A DNA stretch of 20,050 bases from VRUE01 sp040901495 (GCA_040901495.1 JBBDYO010000055.1:1-20050); one strand, 5' to 3'; shown: positions 12,635 through 20,050, counted from the stretch's first letter. Notes: generated by a model from the letters alone, not told the origin. Program-made: numbers and translations.

Positions 12635-14152
12635 TTACCAACGACTGGTGATGACCTTCTTGCGGGTGTAGAAGTCGACGGCGTCGGTGCCGTTGGCATG
12701 CAGGTCACCGTCGCAGGAGTCCTTCCAGCCGGCGAAGGGAAACCAGGCGACCGGGGCGGGGACGCCGATGTTGACGCCGAGCATTCCGGCCTCGGCGCCG
12801 TAGCGGTAACGGCGCACCGCCCCTCCTGAGCGGGTGAAGATCGCGCCCGCGTTGCCGTAGCGGGAGGCGTTGAGGAAGTCGAGGGCGGCATCTAGATCGG
12901 GGACATCGACGACGGTCAGCAGCGGGCCGAACAGCTCCTCCCGCGCCAGCTCGGACTCGGGATCGGCGACCGCGATCGTCGGCCCGAGGGTCGTTCCCGC
13001 CGGGCCACCGTCACCTCGGCCATCAAGCAGCAGCTCCGCCCCTTCGCTCTCGCCCCGCCCGATCGCCTCGGCGATCTTCTCGCGGGCGGTTGCCGAGACC
13101 ATCGGGCAGACGTCGGTTGCCGGGTCGCTTCCGGGCCCGACCTTGAGCGTGGCCGCCGCGTCGATTAGCACCTCGCGGACCTCCGCCTGGCGCCCGGCGT
13201 CACCGACGACAACGCAGACGGACCCCGCCAAGCAACGCTGACCGGCCGCGCCGAAGGCCGACCCCGTGATCGCCGGAACGGCCTGGGCGAGGTCGGCGTC
13301 GGGCATGACGACGAGGGAGTTCTTCGCGCCGCCGAGGGCCTGGACTCGCTTGCCGGTCGCGGCGGCGCCTTTGGCGACGACCCGCGCCGTCTCGGCCCGT
13401 CCGACGAAGGAGATCGCGTCGATTCCGGGGTCGTCGAGCAGCGCATCGACCACGTCGCGGGCGCCATGCACGAGGTTCACGACCCCGGGCGGGATCGCCT
13501 CGATCGAGTCGACGACCTCGACGATCAGGGCCGCCGGCCGCGGGTCCTGCTCGGAGGGCTTCAGCAGGAAGGAGTTGCCACAGGCGATCGCGTAGGGCAG
13601 GAACCAGAGCGGGATCATCGCCGGGAAGTTGAACGGGGTGATCGCCGCGACCACGCCGACCGGCTGGCGGACCAGCTCGACGTCGACGCCGGCGGCGACT
13701 CCCTCCAAGGTCTCGCCCTTCAGTAGGTGGGGGATCGCGGCCGCCGACTCGACCGACTCGATCCCCCGCCCCACCTCGCCATCGGCGTCGGCGAGCGTCT
13801 TCCCCATGTCCTCGGTGACCAGCGCGACCAGCTCCTCGCGGCGCGCTTCGAGCTTCTGGCGCAGCTCGAGCAGTGCCCTTGCCCGTTGCTGTGGCGGGAC
13901 CGCGCGCCAACCCGGCTGCGCCGCCCGGGCGGCTTCCACCGCCGCGGAGACCTCGGCCGCGCCGCTGAGCGGCACCATCGCGACCACCTCTCCGGAGGCC
14001 GGATCGATGTCCTCGATCGTCTCGACGTCTTCGGCAGTCCGCCACTCCCCGCCGATGTAGTTGGTCAGCACCTGCCGATGGGCCGATAAGTCCACTCCGG
14101 CTGGACTTATCGGCCCATCGGCGGTTGTGGGGCGGTTGGCGGCCATGCTCAT
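12635..14152 (-). CDS. mmsA: MmsA/IolA-type CoA-acylating (methyl)malonate-semialdehyde dehydrogenase
   Basis: 505 aa from ATG 14152. Hallmarks of the MmsA/IolA/BauC branch of aldehyde dehydrogenases: ITPFNFPAMIPLWFLPYAIACGNSFLLKPSEQDP, KRVQALGGAKNSLVVMPDAD, the catalytic GQRCLAGS (Cys307, preceded by the family's Arg), and AGMLGVNIGVPAPVAWFPFAGWKDS...FYTRKKVITSRW. The general-base Glu of ordinary ALDHs (in ELGG) is Ala here, as in CoA-acylating members. The reaction is NAD+- and CoA-dependent oxidation of malonate or methylmalonate semialdehyde to acetyl- or propionyl-CoA plus CO2. It is the last gene of the pot operon; its ATG overlaps the potC stop (ATGA). The first ~29 residues are an unusual extension before the normal start NYIGGEW, and their DNA holds a perfect 21-bp hairpin. 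GTG 14071, just past the hairpin, is an alternative start. Confidence 0.93.
   Translation of the reverse strand: MSMAANRPTTADGPISPAGVDLSAHRQVLTNYIGGEWRTAEDVETIEDIDPASGEVVAMVPLSGAAEVSAAVEAARAAQPGWRAVPPQQRARALLELRQKLEARREELVALVTEDMGKTLADADGEVGRGIESVESAAAIPHLLKGETLEGVAAGVDVELVRQPVGVVAAITPFNFPAMIPLWFLPYAIACGNSFLLKPSEQDPRPAALIVEVVDSIEAIPPGVVNLVHGARDVVDALLDDPGIDAISFVGRAETARVVAKGAAATGKRVQALGGAKNSLVVMPDADLAQAVPAITGSAFGAAGQRCLAGSVCVVVGDAGRQAEVREVLIDAAATLKVGPGSDPATDVCPMVSATAREKIAEAIGRGESEGAELLLDGRGDGGPAGTTLGPTIAVADPESELAREELFGPLLTVVDVPDLDAALDFLNASRYGNAGAIFTRSGGAVRRYRYGAEAGMLGVNIGVPAPVAWFPFAGWKDSCDGDLHANGTDAVDFYTRKKVITSRW
14074..14122. repeat. Perfect 21-bp inverted repeat with 7-nt loop at the potC-mmsA junction
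   Basis: Bases 14074-14094 are the exact reverse complement of 14102-14122; the loop is 14095-14101. On the mRNA it begins 30 nt after the chosen mmsA ATG and its loop reads GCCGGAG, exposing a GGAG. The arms contain the AT-richer core GATAAGTCCA, unlike the surrounding codons. It could be a mobile palindrome, an RNA processing or attenuation hairpin, or a translation-control element. Confidence 0.85.
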
Positions 14153-15042
14153 GTCGCGGCCGGGGCGCCCGGCGCGGGAATCGGGGTTGGCCGCACCGCC
14201 GCCAGTCGCTCGGCCCGACGCTGCTGGACCAGCACCAGCGCGACCGCGACGACGGTTACCGCGAACAGCAGGGTCGCTAGCGCATTGACCTGGATCGGGA
14301 TGCCGCGCAGGCTGACCCCGTAGACGTAGAGGGGGAAGGTCTGGGTCGGGCCTGAGTTGAAGTTGGAGATGACGAAGTCGTCGATCGAGAGGGCGAAGGC
14401 GAGCATCGCCGCGGCGAGGATCCCCGGCGCCAGCAGCGGCAGCGTCACGGTGCGGAAGGTGGTGAGCGGCGTCGCGCCGAGGTCGGCGGCCGCCTCCTCG
14501 AGGTTGCGATCGAAGCCGATCAGCCGCGAGCGCACGACCACGACGACGAAGCTGATTGAGAACATCACGTGGGCGAGCAGCAGGGTGGAGAAGCCGGGCG
14601 CGACCGAGTAGTAGACGAACATCGAGAGCAGCGAGGCGCCGATCACGACCTCGGGGGTCGCCATCGGGATCACGATCAGCAGGTTGGCCACTCGCCGCCC
14701 GTGGAACTTGTGCCGGACCAGCGCGATCGCCATCAGCGTCCCGATCGCGGTCGAGATCGCGGTCGAGAGAGCGGCCAGCTTGAGGCTGGTGAGCAGCGCT
14801 TCGTTCAGTTCGGGGAGCGAGAAGATCGAGCTCCAGTACTCGAGCGTGAAGCCGTTGTCGAGGCCGAAGGTGAGTTTGTCTTTGGGCGTGTCGCCGAAGG
14901 AGAAGACCGCGATCACGACGATCGGGATCAGCATGTACGCGACGGCGAGGCAGGCGTAGATCGACAGCGCGTTGCGCCGCAGCCACGCCCAGGCCCCGGC
15001 GAGGGGAGCCGGCAGCCGGCCGGATGCCCCTTGGCCGTTCAC
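14149..15042 (-). CDS. potC: Spermidine/putrescine ABC transporter permease PotC
   Basis: 297 aa, an integral membrane permease with about six transmembrane helices (first around SIYACLAVAYMLIPIVVIAVFSFGD). The EAA loop that docks on the ATPase reads EEAAADLGATPLTTFRTVTLPLLAPGI at ~200. VIPMATPEVVIGASLL and FALSIDDFVISNFNSGP are typical of PotC/YdcV permeases. With PotB it forms the membrane channel for polyamines. GTG 15042 overlaps the potB stop (GTGA) and follows a GAGGAGG site inside potB. Its own stop overlaps the mmsA ATG. The C-terminus is a Pro/Ala-rich tail beyond the last helix. The paired order potB-potC and the family motifs make the assignment secure; polyamine versus other cation specificity rests on PotD. 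Confidence 0.93.
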   Translation of the reverse strand: MNGQGASGRLPAPLAGAWAWLRRNALSIYACLAVAYMLIPIVVIAVFSFGDTPKDKLTFGLDNGFTLEYWSSIFSLPELNEALLTSLKLAALSTAISTAIGTLMAIALVRHKFHGRRVANLLIVIPMATPEVVIGASLLSMFVYYSVAPGFSTLLLAHVMFSISFVVVVVRSRLIGFDRNLEEAAADLGATPLTTFRTVTLPLLAPGILAAAMLAFALSIDDFVISNFNSGPTQTFPLYVYGVSLRGIPIQVNALATLLFAVTVVAVALVLVQQRRAERLAAVRPTPIPAPGAPAAT

Positions 15043-15911
15043 CGGGCCGCCTCCTCGTCCTCGTCGCCCATGAAGGCGCCGGTCCCGGCGAAGCGGATGT
15101 AGATGGTGACCACGGCGAGGATCAGCGCCATCATCAGGAAGGAGAGCGCCGCCGCCTCCGGATAGTTGCGCTGGTTCAGGTAAAGCGACTGGATCACGTT
15201 GCCGACCATCGCCTGCTGGGTGCCACCGAGCAGCTGCGCGTTGATGTAGTCGCCGAAGGCGGGGATGAAGGTGAGCAGGACCCCGGCGACGATCCCCGGC
15301 ATCGTCAGCGGCAGGGTCACTTTGAGGAAGGCCTGCCGGGAGGAGGAGTAGAGGTCCTTGGCCGCCTCGATCAGCCGCAGGTCGAGCCGCTCCAGGTTGG
15401 CGTAGAGCGGCAGGATCATGAAAGGCAGGAAGTTGTAGGTGAGGCCGGCGATCACCGCTCCGGATGTCGCCAGCACCCGTCCGTCCGGGGGGACCAGGGC
15501 GAGTGTCTGCAGGACGCCGACGATCGGGCTGTCGTCGCTGAGGATCGTTTTCCAGGCGATCGTGCGGATCAGGTAGGTGGTGAAGAAGGGCGCGATCACC
15601 GCGAAGAGCAGGAGCAGCTTGAAGCGCCCGGCGCGAAAGGCGATCGCGTAGGCGAGGGGGTAGGCGATCAGCAGCGCCAGGATGGTCGCGGTGCCGGCGT
15701 AGAAGAAGGAGCGGCTGATCTGCTCGGTGTGGCCGGAGAGCGAGTCGGGGAAGTTCGACCAGGCCCAGTCGAAGGTGTAGCCGGTGGTCAGCGAGCCCGA
15801 GCGGAGCGCCAGTTCGCCCATGAAGTACATCGGCACGACGAAGAAGACGACGAGCCAGAGCAGGCCCGGTCCCAAGAGCCAGTAGGGGACCAGGCGCTGC
15901 TTCAGGCTCAT
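15039..15911 (-). CDS. potB: Spermidine/putrescine ABC transporter permease PotB
   Basis: 290 aa, an integral membrane permease. The N-terminal helix (YWLLGPGLLWLVVFFVVPMYFM) is followed by a periplasmic loop and then the core helices; IAPFFTTYLIRTIAWKTILSDDSPIVGVL is a PotB signature. The EAA loop reads EAAKDLYSSSRQAFLKVTLPLTMPGIVAG. LTFIPAFGDYINAQLLGG near the end is also conserved in PotB-type permeases. ATG 15911 follows GAGG about 5 nt upstream and lies 7 nt after the potD stop; the 3' end overlaps potC by 4 nt. The usual E. coli order is potA-potB-potC-potD; here the binding-protein gene comes second, an order common in actinobacteria. It ends in an acidic MGDEDEEAAR tail. Confidence 0.93.
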   Translation of the reverse strand: MSLKQRLVPYWLLGPGLLWLVVFFVVPMYFMGELALRSGSLTTGYTFDWAWSNFPDSLSGHTEQISRSFFYAGTATILALLIAYPLAYAIAFRAGRFKLLLLFAVIAPFFTTYLIRTIAWKTILSDDSPIVGVLQTLALVPPDGRVLATSGAVIAGLTYNFLPFMILPLYANLERLDLRLIEAAKDLYSSSRQAFLKVTLPLTMPGIVAGVLLTFIPAFGDYINAQLLGGTQQAMVGNVIQSLYLNQRNYPEAAALSFLMMALILAVVTIYIRFAGTGAFMGDEDEEAAR

Positions 15912-15918
15912 CGCTACC

Positions 15919-17073
15919 TCACCCCGTGATCACTTCCTGCCAGGCCTCGTTGACCGGTTCCAGGTCCGGCGGCGAGTCCTGGTCGGTGCAGTTGCGGGTG
16001 AACTCGGGACTGGGGAAGACCAGCGGGTCTTTCGCCAATTCCGGCTCGACCAGGTCCTGCACCCCTTCGACCGGTGGGATGTAGGTGATGTATTCGGCCA
16101 GGGGTGCGTTGACCTCCGGCTCGTAGATGAAATTCATCCAGCCATACGCAGCCCCGGTGTTGGGTGCGCCGACCGGGATCACCATGTTGTCCGACCACAG
16201 CGCGCAGCCCTCGGCCGGCATCCGCCATTCGGCATTCTCGTTTTCGACGATCGAGGCATCGCCGGACCAGCCGATCGCGGCGACGATGTTGCCCGCGGTC
16301 AGGTCCTCGGTGTAGTCGTTGCCGGTGAAGCGGCGGATCTGGCCGGAGTCTGCCGCCTCCTTGATGCGGTCGATCGCGTTCAGCCAGTCCTCGTTGCTCG
16401 CCTCGATCGGGTCGATCCCTTCGGCCAGCATCACCAGCGGCACGGTTTCCCGCAATTCGCTCAGCATTGTCACCTTGCCCTTGTATTTCGGGTCGAAGAG
16501 GTCGTTGACCGAGCGGATCTCGGGCGCCTTTGCGGTGTCGACCCAGATCCCGCCCATGCCGCTCACCCAGGGCACCGAGAATTTGCGCCCGGGGTCGAAG
16601 GAGACGTCCTCCAGCTGGGGCCTGATGTTTTCGAACACGGTCGGCAGCTCCCCGTGGTCGATCTCCTGGAGGTAGCCGAGGTCGTACATCTGTTTCGCCA
16701 TCCAGTCGGTGACGATGAAGATGCTGCGCCCCCCCGATTCGCCTTGTTCGAGCTGCGGCTGCATCTTGCCGAAGAAGGCTTCGTTTTCGTTGACGTCCTC
16801 GATGTAGTCGACGCTGACGCCGGTCTCCTTCTCGAACTGGGCGACGGTGTTGTTCGAGCCCGGGTCCATGTAGCCGGGCCAGTTGGAGATCGCCAGGTCG
16901 CCGCTGACCGGGCCGCCTTTGGCGGTCGTCACTTCGTCACTGTTTCCACCTCCTCCGACCGTGTCGTCACCGCATGCGGCAACACCCAGCGATAGGACGA
17001 TGGCGCAGATTGTCAGTGCGACAGCCAGGGCCCTCTTTCTCACAGATGTTTCTCCAGCTCCCATCCCACTCAC
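15919..17073 (-). CDS. potD: Polyamine-binding lipoprotein PotD
   Basis: 384 aa. A lipoprotein signal (KRALAVALTICAIVLSLGVAAC) with lipobox VAAC at Cys34 anchors it to the outer membrane face, where it captures spermidine/putrescine and delivers it to PotBC. Family features are SNWPGYMDPGSNN after the first strand, VPWVSGMGGIWVDT in the hinge region, and SDNMVIPVGAPNTGAAYGWMNFIYEP near the end. The acidic stretches expected for cation binding are present, but I cannot verify the four binding residues without alignment. GTG 17073 has GGAG 5 nt upstream and overlaps the potA stop by 4 nt; a second candidate, GTG 17043, gives a more usual 24-residue signal peptide. FeSO/thiamine-binding relatives are possible but the PotABCD set argues for polyamines. 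Confidence 0.92.
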   Translation of the reverse strand: MSGMGAGETSVRKRALAVALTICAIVLSLGVAACGDDTVGGGGNSDEVTTAKGGPVSGDLAISNWPGYMDPGSNNTVAQFEKETGVSVDYIEDVNENEAFFGKMQPQLEQGESGGRSIFIVTDWMAKQMYDLGYLQEIDHGELPTVFENIRPQLEDVSFDPGRKFSVPWVSGMGGIWVDTAKAPEIRSVNDLFDPKYKGKVTMLSELRETVPLVMLAEGIDPIEASNEDWLNAIDRIKEAADSGQIRRFTGNDYTEDLTAGNIVAAIGWSGDASIVENENAEWRMPAEGCALWSDNMVIPVGAPNTGAAYGWMNFIYEPEVNAPLAEYITYIPPVEGVQDLVEPELAKDPLVFPSPEFTRNCTDQDSPPDLEPVNEAWQEVITG

Positions 17074-18242
17074 CCTTTCTCCGATTCCTCATGCTCTGGG
17101 TTGTTGGTGGATTCCCCCTGACCATTACCCGCATTTGCCGGTGGTGACTCGCGCACGACGTGCATGTGCTCCGGGTCCCACTTCAGCGCCACCCGTGCTC
17201 CCCCACCCGGCAGTCGCTGCCGTTCCGCCTCGCTTGCGTTGGGGACCAGGACAGTCATCCGCACTCCCTGGCCGAGGTCGACCGCGATCTGGGTCGCGGT
17301 CCCCAGGTAAAGCGAGCTCTCGACCACGCCCTCCACTCGCGGCATTCCGTTGGACGAGGGGGCGCCTTGCTCGTCGGGCAGATCGATGCTCAGCTTCTCC
17401 GGCCGCACCACGGCGTGGCAGCGCTCACCGGGGGCGAGGCCGCTGACCGCCACGTGCACCGCCGGCCCGTTGTCCAGCCGGACCTCGTCCGGCCCGGCGA
17501 CAACGGCCGGCATCAGGTTGGAGACACCGATGAACCCGGCGACGAAGGTGGTGGCGGGTCGCTCGTACACCCCCTCGGGGTCGCCGACCTGCTCGATCCG
17601 GCCGCGGTTCATCACCGCGATCCGGTCGCTCATCGTCAGCGCCTCCTCCTGGTCGTGGGTCACGTAGACGAAGGTGATGCCGACCTCGCGCTGGATTCGC
17701 TTTAGCTCGACCTGCAGCCCCTTGCGCAGCTTCAGGTCGAGGGCGCCGAGCGGCTCGTCGAGCAGCAGCACCTTCGGCAGGTTGACGAGCGCCCGCGCCA
17801 GCGCGACGCGCTGCTGCTGCCCGCCCGAGAGCTGCGCCGGGCGCCGCGTCGCCTCGGCGGCGAGGCCGACGCGCTCCAGCTCAGCCGCCACTCGCCGCGC
17901 GATCTCCGGCTTCGGCACCCGCTTGCGGCGCAGCCCGAAGGCGACGTTGTCCTTGACGCTCATATGGGGGAACAGCGCGTAGCTCTGGAAGACCGTGTTC
18001 GTGGGGCGCCGGTGTGGGGGGAGCCCGGCAACGTCGGCCCCCTCGATCTGAATGCGCCCGGTGCTTGGCTGCTCGAACCCGGCGATCATCCGCAGGGTCG
18101 TCGTCTTGCCGCAGCCGCTCGGCCCGAGCAGCGTGAAGAACTCGCCCCCGGCCAGCTCCAGGCTCAGGTTGTCGACTGCCACCAGGTCGCCGAAGCGCTT
18201 GGTCACCTCCCGCAGCTCGACACTTGGCGCGCTGCGGCCCAT
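17070..18242 (-). CDS. potA: Spermidine/putrescine ABC transporter ATPase PotA
   Basis: 390 aa, the cytoplasmic ATPase that powers PotBC. From ATG 18242: Walker A GPSGCGKTT (G40-T48), Q-loop Q85 (TVFQSYALFPHM), signature LSGGQ (137-141), Walker B LLLDEP (D161, E162), D-loop GALD and switch H195 (THDQEE). Residues ~235-365 form the TOBE/OB regulatory domain of the CUT1/PotA subfamily. The last ~25 residues are a polar, Asn/Glu-rich tail. I chose ATG 18242 because GAGGGGGA lies 7 nt upstream; TTG 18248 is too close to it. It is the first gene of the five-gene operon. Upstream, TATAAG on the minus strand (18425-18420) could be its -10, giving a ~170-nt leader. Confidence 0.95.
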   Translation of the reverse strand: MGRSAPSVELREVTKRFGDLVAVDNLSLELAGGEFFTLLGPSGCGKTTTLRMIAGFEQPSTGRIQIEGADVAGLPPHRRPTNTVFQSYALFPHMSVKDNVAFGLRRKRVPKPEIARRVAAELERVGLAAEATRRPAQLSGGQQQRVALARALVNLPKVLLLDEPLGALDLKLRKGLQVELKRIQREVGITFVYVTHDQEEALTMSDRIAVMNRGRIEQVGDPEGVYERPATTFVAGFIGVSNLMPAVVAGPDEVRLDNGPAVHVAVSGLAPGERCHAVVRPEKLSIDLPDEQGAPSSNGMPRVEGVVESSLYLGTATQIAVDLGQGVRMTVLVPNASEAERQRLPGGGARVALKWDPEHMHVVRESPPANAGNGQGESTNNPEHEESEKG

Positions 18243-18532
18243 CGTCAATCCCCCTCGGCGAAGGCCGGGATCACCGCGGCCAGCTGCGAGGAGGCCGGGG
18301 CGGTAGAGGAGAGCGCAATCGTCAATCCATCGCTGAACCCGATCGCATCTTTCTTGAGTCCATGCTCGCCAGTTTGTGCCAAGGCGTACCCATCGTAACT
18401 CTCGGCACTAAAGGCTGTCCTTATACATTTTGTACAAGCATTGACGGGGAGCTATACCGGAAGGCAACTTGCCAAAGTTCTAAGCTAGGGCTAGCTTTAT
18501 CCAGAACGTCGTAGCACGAGAGGAGACTCCGG
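18243..18532. promoter_or_regulatory. Divergent control region between potA operon and aminotransferase-pucR
   Basis: A 290-nt, partly AT-rich, gene-free stretch. The part near potA (18243-18350) is GC-rich with nothing I recognise. The part from ~18410 holds TATAAG on the minus strand (18425-18420), an 8-bp palindrome TTGTACAA (18430-18437), TTGCCA (18469-18474) 17 nt before TAGCTT (18492-18497) as a possible plus-strand promoter, and the palindrome at 18482-18497. It is where the PucR protein encoded next door would be expected to bind, by inference. Confidence 0.55.
18482..18497. promoter_or_regulatory. Operator-like 7-2-7 palindrome overlapping a candidate -10
   Basis: AAGCTAGGGCTAGCTT is a perfect inverted repeat with 7-nt arms around a central GG. 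It overlaps the candidate -10 TAGCTT and lies 36-51 nt upstream of the aminotransferase start, a good place for a repressor. The binding protein is unknown. Confidence 0.45.
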
Positions 18533-19915
18533 ATGGCCATCGCGTCTCGAACCGGGGAGGTTGGAACCGGCCTCCAGGAGCTGGCCAAGCGACATCTCTG
18601 GATGCACTTCTCGCGGATGGGGTCCTACGACGCCGAGAACGAGATTCCGATCATTACCCGCGCCGAGGGCTGCTACGTCTACGACGAGCACGGCAACCGC
18701 TACCTCGACGGCCTCTCCGGCCTCTTCTGCGTCAACGCCGGCCACGGCCGCGTCGAGTACGGCGAAGCCGCCGCCCGTCAGGTCGAGGAGCTCGACTTCT
18801 ACACGCTCTGGAGCTACGCACATCCCCGTGCGATCGAGCTGTCGGCGCGGATCGCCGCGCTCGCCCCCGGCGACCTCAACCGGGTCTTCTTCACCTCGGG
18901 CGGCTCGGAGGCGGTCGAGTCGGCCCTGAAGCTGGCGCGCAACTACCACCGGATCCTTGGCAAAGGCCAGAAGCACAAGGTGATCGCCCGTGAGATCGCC
19001 TACCACGGCACCACGCTCGGCGCCCTATCGGCGACCGGCATCCCCGATCTGCGCTCCCAGTTCGAGCCGCTGGTCCCGGGCGGCTGCCACGTTCCCAACA
19101 CCAACATCTACCGCTGGCCTGAGGATCGGCACCCGCTCTGGGCGGCGACCGCGATCGAGGAGCGGATCGAATTCGAGGGGCCTGAGACCGTCGCCGCGGT
19201 AATCCTCGAGCCGGTCCAGAACGCCGGCGGCTGCTTCGTCCCGCCCGACGGCTACTTCGAGCGGGTGCGCGAGATCTGTGACCGCCACGACGTGCTGATG
19301 ATCTCCGACGAGGTGATCTGCGCCTGGGGCCGCCTCGGCCACTGGTTCGGCTGCGAACGCTTCGGCTACGTCCCCGACATCATCACGGTGGCGAAGGCGC
19401 TGACCTCGGCCTACGCCCCGATGGGCGCCGTGATCGCCTCCGACCAGGTGGCCGAGCCGTTCATGGAAGGCAACGCCTCCTTCGCCCACGGCTTCACCTT
19501 TGCCGGCCACCCGGTTGCCGCCGCCGTGGCTATGGCCAACCTCGACGTCTTCGAACGGGAGGACCTCTGCGGCCACGTTTTCGCCAAGGAGGGCGAGTTC
19601 CGCCAGACGCTGGAGAGGCTGCACGAGCTGCCGATCGTCGGCGACGTGCGCGGCGCCGGCTTCTTCCATGCGGTTGAGCTGGTCAAGGACAAGGAAACCA
19701 AGGAGACCTTCAGCGGCGAGGAGGCCGAGGAGCTGCTGCGCGGCTTCCTCTCCGGTGAGCTGTACCGGCGGGGGCTGATCTGTCGCGCCGACGATCGCGG
19801 CGATCCCATCGTCCAGCTGGCGCCGCCGCTGATTTCCGACACCGAGCAGTTCGAAGAAATCCACAACATCCTGCACGACGTCCTTTCCGCCGCCTGGGAG
19901 CGAGTTCAGAGATAG
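18533..19915 (+). CDS. Class III PLP aminotransferase (beta-alanine/polyamine/GABA omega-transaminase-like)
   Basis: 460 aa, fold-type I transaminase subgroup III. PLP-site motifs: FFTSGGSEAVESALKLAR (phosphate cup), AYHGTTLGALSATG, EPVQNAGGCFVPP, MISDEVICAWGRLG with D259 binding the PLP nitrogen, and VAKALTSAYAPMGAV with Schiff-base lysine K288. The N-terminal MHFSRMGSY...YVYDEHGNRYLDGLSGLFCVNAGHGR is typical of the beta-alanine:pyruvate / putrescine:pyruvate transaminase branch. It likely transfers an omega-amino group to pyruvate or 2-oxoglutarate, giving a semialdehyde for MmsA or another dehydrogenase. ATG 18533 follows GAGGAGA at ~7 nt. It is divergent from potA and 8 nt before a pucR gene, which points to amine catabolism. 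Substrate among beta-alanine, GABA and putrescine is not decided by sequence. Confidence 0.93.
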   Translation: MAIASRTGEVGTGLQELAKRHLWMHFSRMGSYDAENEIPIITRAEGCYVYDEHGNRYLDGLSGLFCVNAGHGRVEYGEAAARQVEELDFYTLWSYAHPRAIELSARIAALAPGDLNRVFFTSGGSEAVESALKLARNYHRILGKGQKHKVIAREIAYHGTTLGALSATGIPDLRSQFEPLVPGGCHVPNTNIYRWPEDRHPLWAATAIEERIEFEGPETVAAVILEPVQNAGGCFVPPDGYFERVREICDRHDVLMISDEVICAWGRLGHWFGCERFGYVPDIITVAKALTSAYAPMGAVIASDQVAEPFMEGNASFAHGFTFAGHPVAAAVAMANLDVFEREDLCGHVFAKEGEFRQTLERLHELPIVGDVRGAGFFHAVELVKDKETKETFSGEEAEELLRGFLSGELYRRGLICRADDRGDPIVQLAPPLISDTEQFEEIHNILHDVLSAAWERVQR

Positions 19916-19923
19916 GGGTGTAG

Positions 19924-20050
19924 GTGCTCACCGTCCAGAGCCTGCTCGACGAGCTCGACCTAGATCTGGCGGTGGGCTCGCACGCGGCCGAAGCACCGGT
20001 GCGCTGGATCCACATCTCCGAGTTGGAGGACCCGACCCCGTGGCTCTCCG
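19924..20050 (+). CDS. PucR-family transcriptional regulator, 5' fragment
   Basis: Only the first 42 residues are in the window. GTG 19924 gives LTVQSLLDELDLDLAVGS, then APVRWIHISELEDPTPWLS, which matches the start of the PucR N-terminal domain (LTV..LL...L.vl.G......PVRWvHvsEl.DPtpwL). PucR proteins carry this sensor-like domain and a C-terminal helix-turn-helix, and control purine, amine and amino-acid catabolism. It starts 8 nt after the aminotransferase stop, so the two are co-transcribed. It is the probable regulator of this island, and may bind the 18243-18532 region. The rest runs off the right edge. Confidence 0.9.
   Translation, partial: MLTVQSLLDELDLDLAVGSHAAEAPVRWIHISELEDPTPWLS

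Noticed and set aside
14153..14986. In-frame upstream extension of mmsA, giving a 783-residue protein
   Set aside because: It overlaps potC in another frame with Arg/Pro/Asp-rich sequence; the ATGA overlap at 14149-14152 is the natural start.
15024..15929. A 301-codon plus-strand open frame over potB/potC
   Set aside because: It is strongly Arg/Gly/Glu/Gln-biased and antisense to clear permease genes; no family motif is seen.
1..20050. CRISPR arrays, insertion sequences, prophage genes or attachment sites
   Set aside because: I found no regularly spaced repeats, transposase or integrase motifs, or duplicated tRNA 3' end; only the tRNA-Asp itself could serve as an integration site.

Overview
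The window is a GC-rich, tightly packed bacterial chromosome segment. It looks actinobacterial, and a soil Thermoleophilia/Solirubrobacterales-type organism would fit: GTG and TTG starts are frequent, stop/start overlaps are common, and a DtxR/IdeR-like box lies upstream of a ferritin gene. The lineage is my inference from gene style; there is no rRNA or other marker here to prove it.

Left part (1-6045), mixed housekeeping and accessory genes. In order: the 5' part of an MBL-fold (glyoxalase II-like) hydrolase (-); a secreted glycosidase-like protein with a C-terminal peptidoglycan-binding domain (+); tRNA-Asp(GTC) (+); a secreted seven-bladed Vgb-like beta-propeller lyase homologue with a short collagen-like linker (-); a start-less relic of a MazF/PemK toxin (+); a small membrane protein overlapping a zinc-ribbon membrane protein (+); and a small winged-helix-like protein (-). 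The winged-helix gene has a leader with four mutually complementary segments that could switch between masking and exposing its ribosome binding site.

Middle part (6046-11125). Glutamate decarboxylase (+) is followed by two tandem, clearly paralogous S51 (peptidase E/cyanophycinase-type) serine hydrolases (+). A ferritin with a complete ferroxidase centre (-) and an enolase-superfamily enzyme of unknown substrate (-) come next.

Right part (11126-20050), the functional core: a polyamine / beta-alanine / GABA catabolic island. A divergent DAO-family FAD oxidoreductase (PuuB/BauB-like) converges, across a long imperfect hairpin, on a five-gene minus-strand operon potA-potD-potB-potC-mmsA, in which three of the four junctions are 4-nt overlaps. 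Divergent from potA are a class III aminotransferase and, 8 nt after it, the start of a PucR-family regulator that runs off the window. The likely logic is spermidine/putrescine import (PotABCD), oxidative deamination (FAD enzyme), transamination of beta-alanine or GABA (class III aminotransferase), and CoA-acylating oxidation of the semialdehyde (MmsA). PucR is the probable sensor. The gene set resembles the bauABCD locus of Pseudomonas aeruginosa combined with a pot transporter. Glutamate decarboxylase nearby makes GABA, a possible link.

The most unusual sequence-level signals are the alternative-pairing leader at 6053-6132, a perfect 21-bp hairpin inside the annotated 5' end of mmsA (14074-14122), the MazF relic, and the IdeR-like box at 9934-9952.
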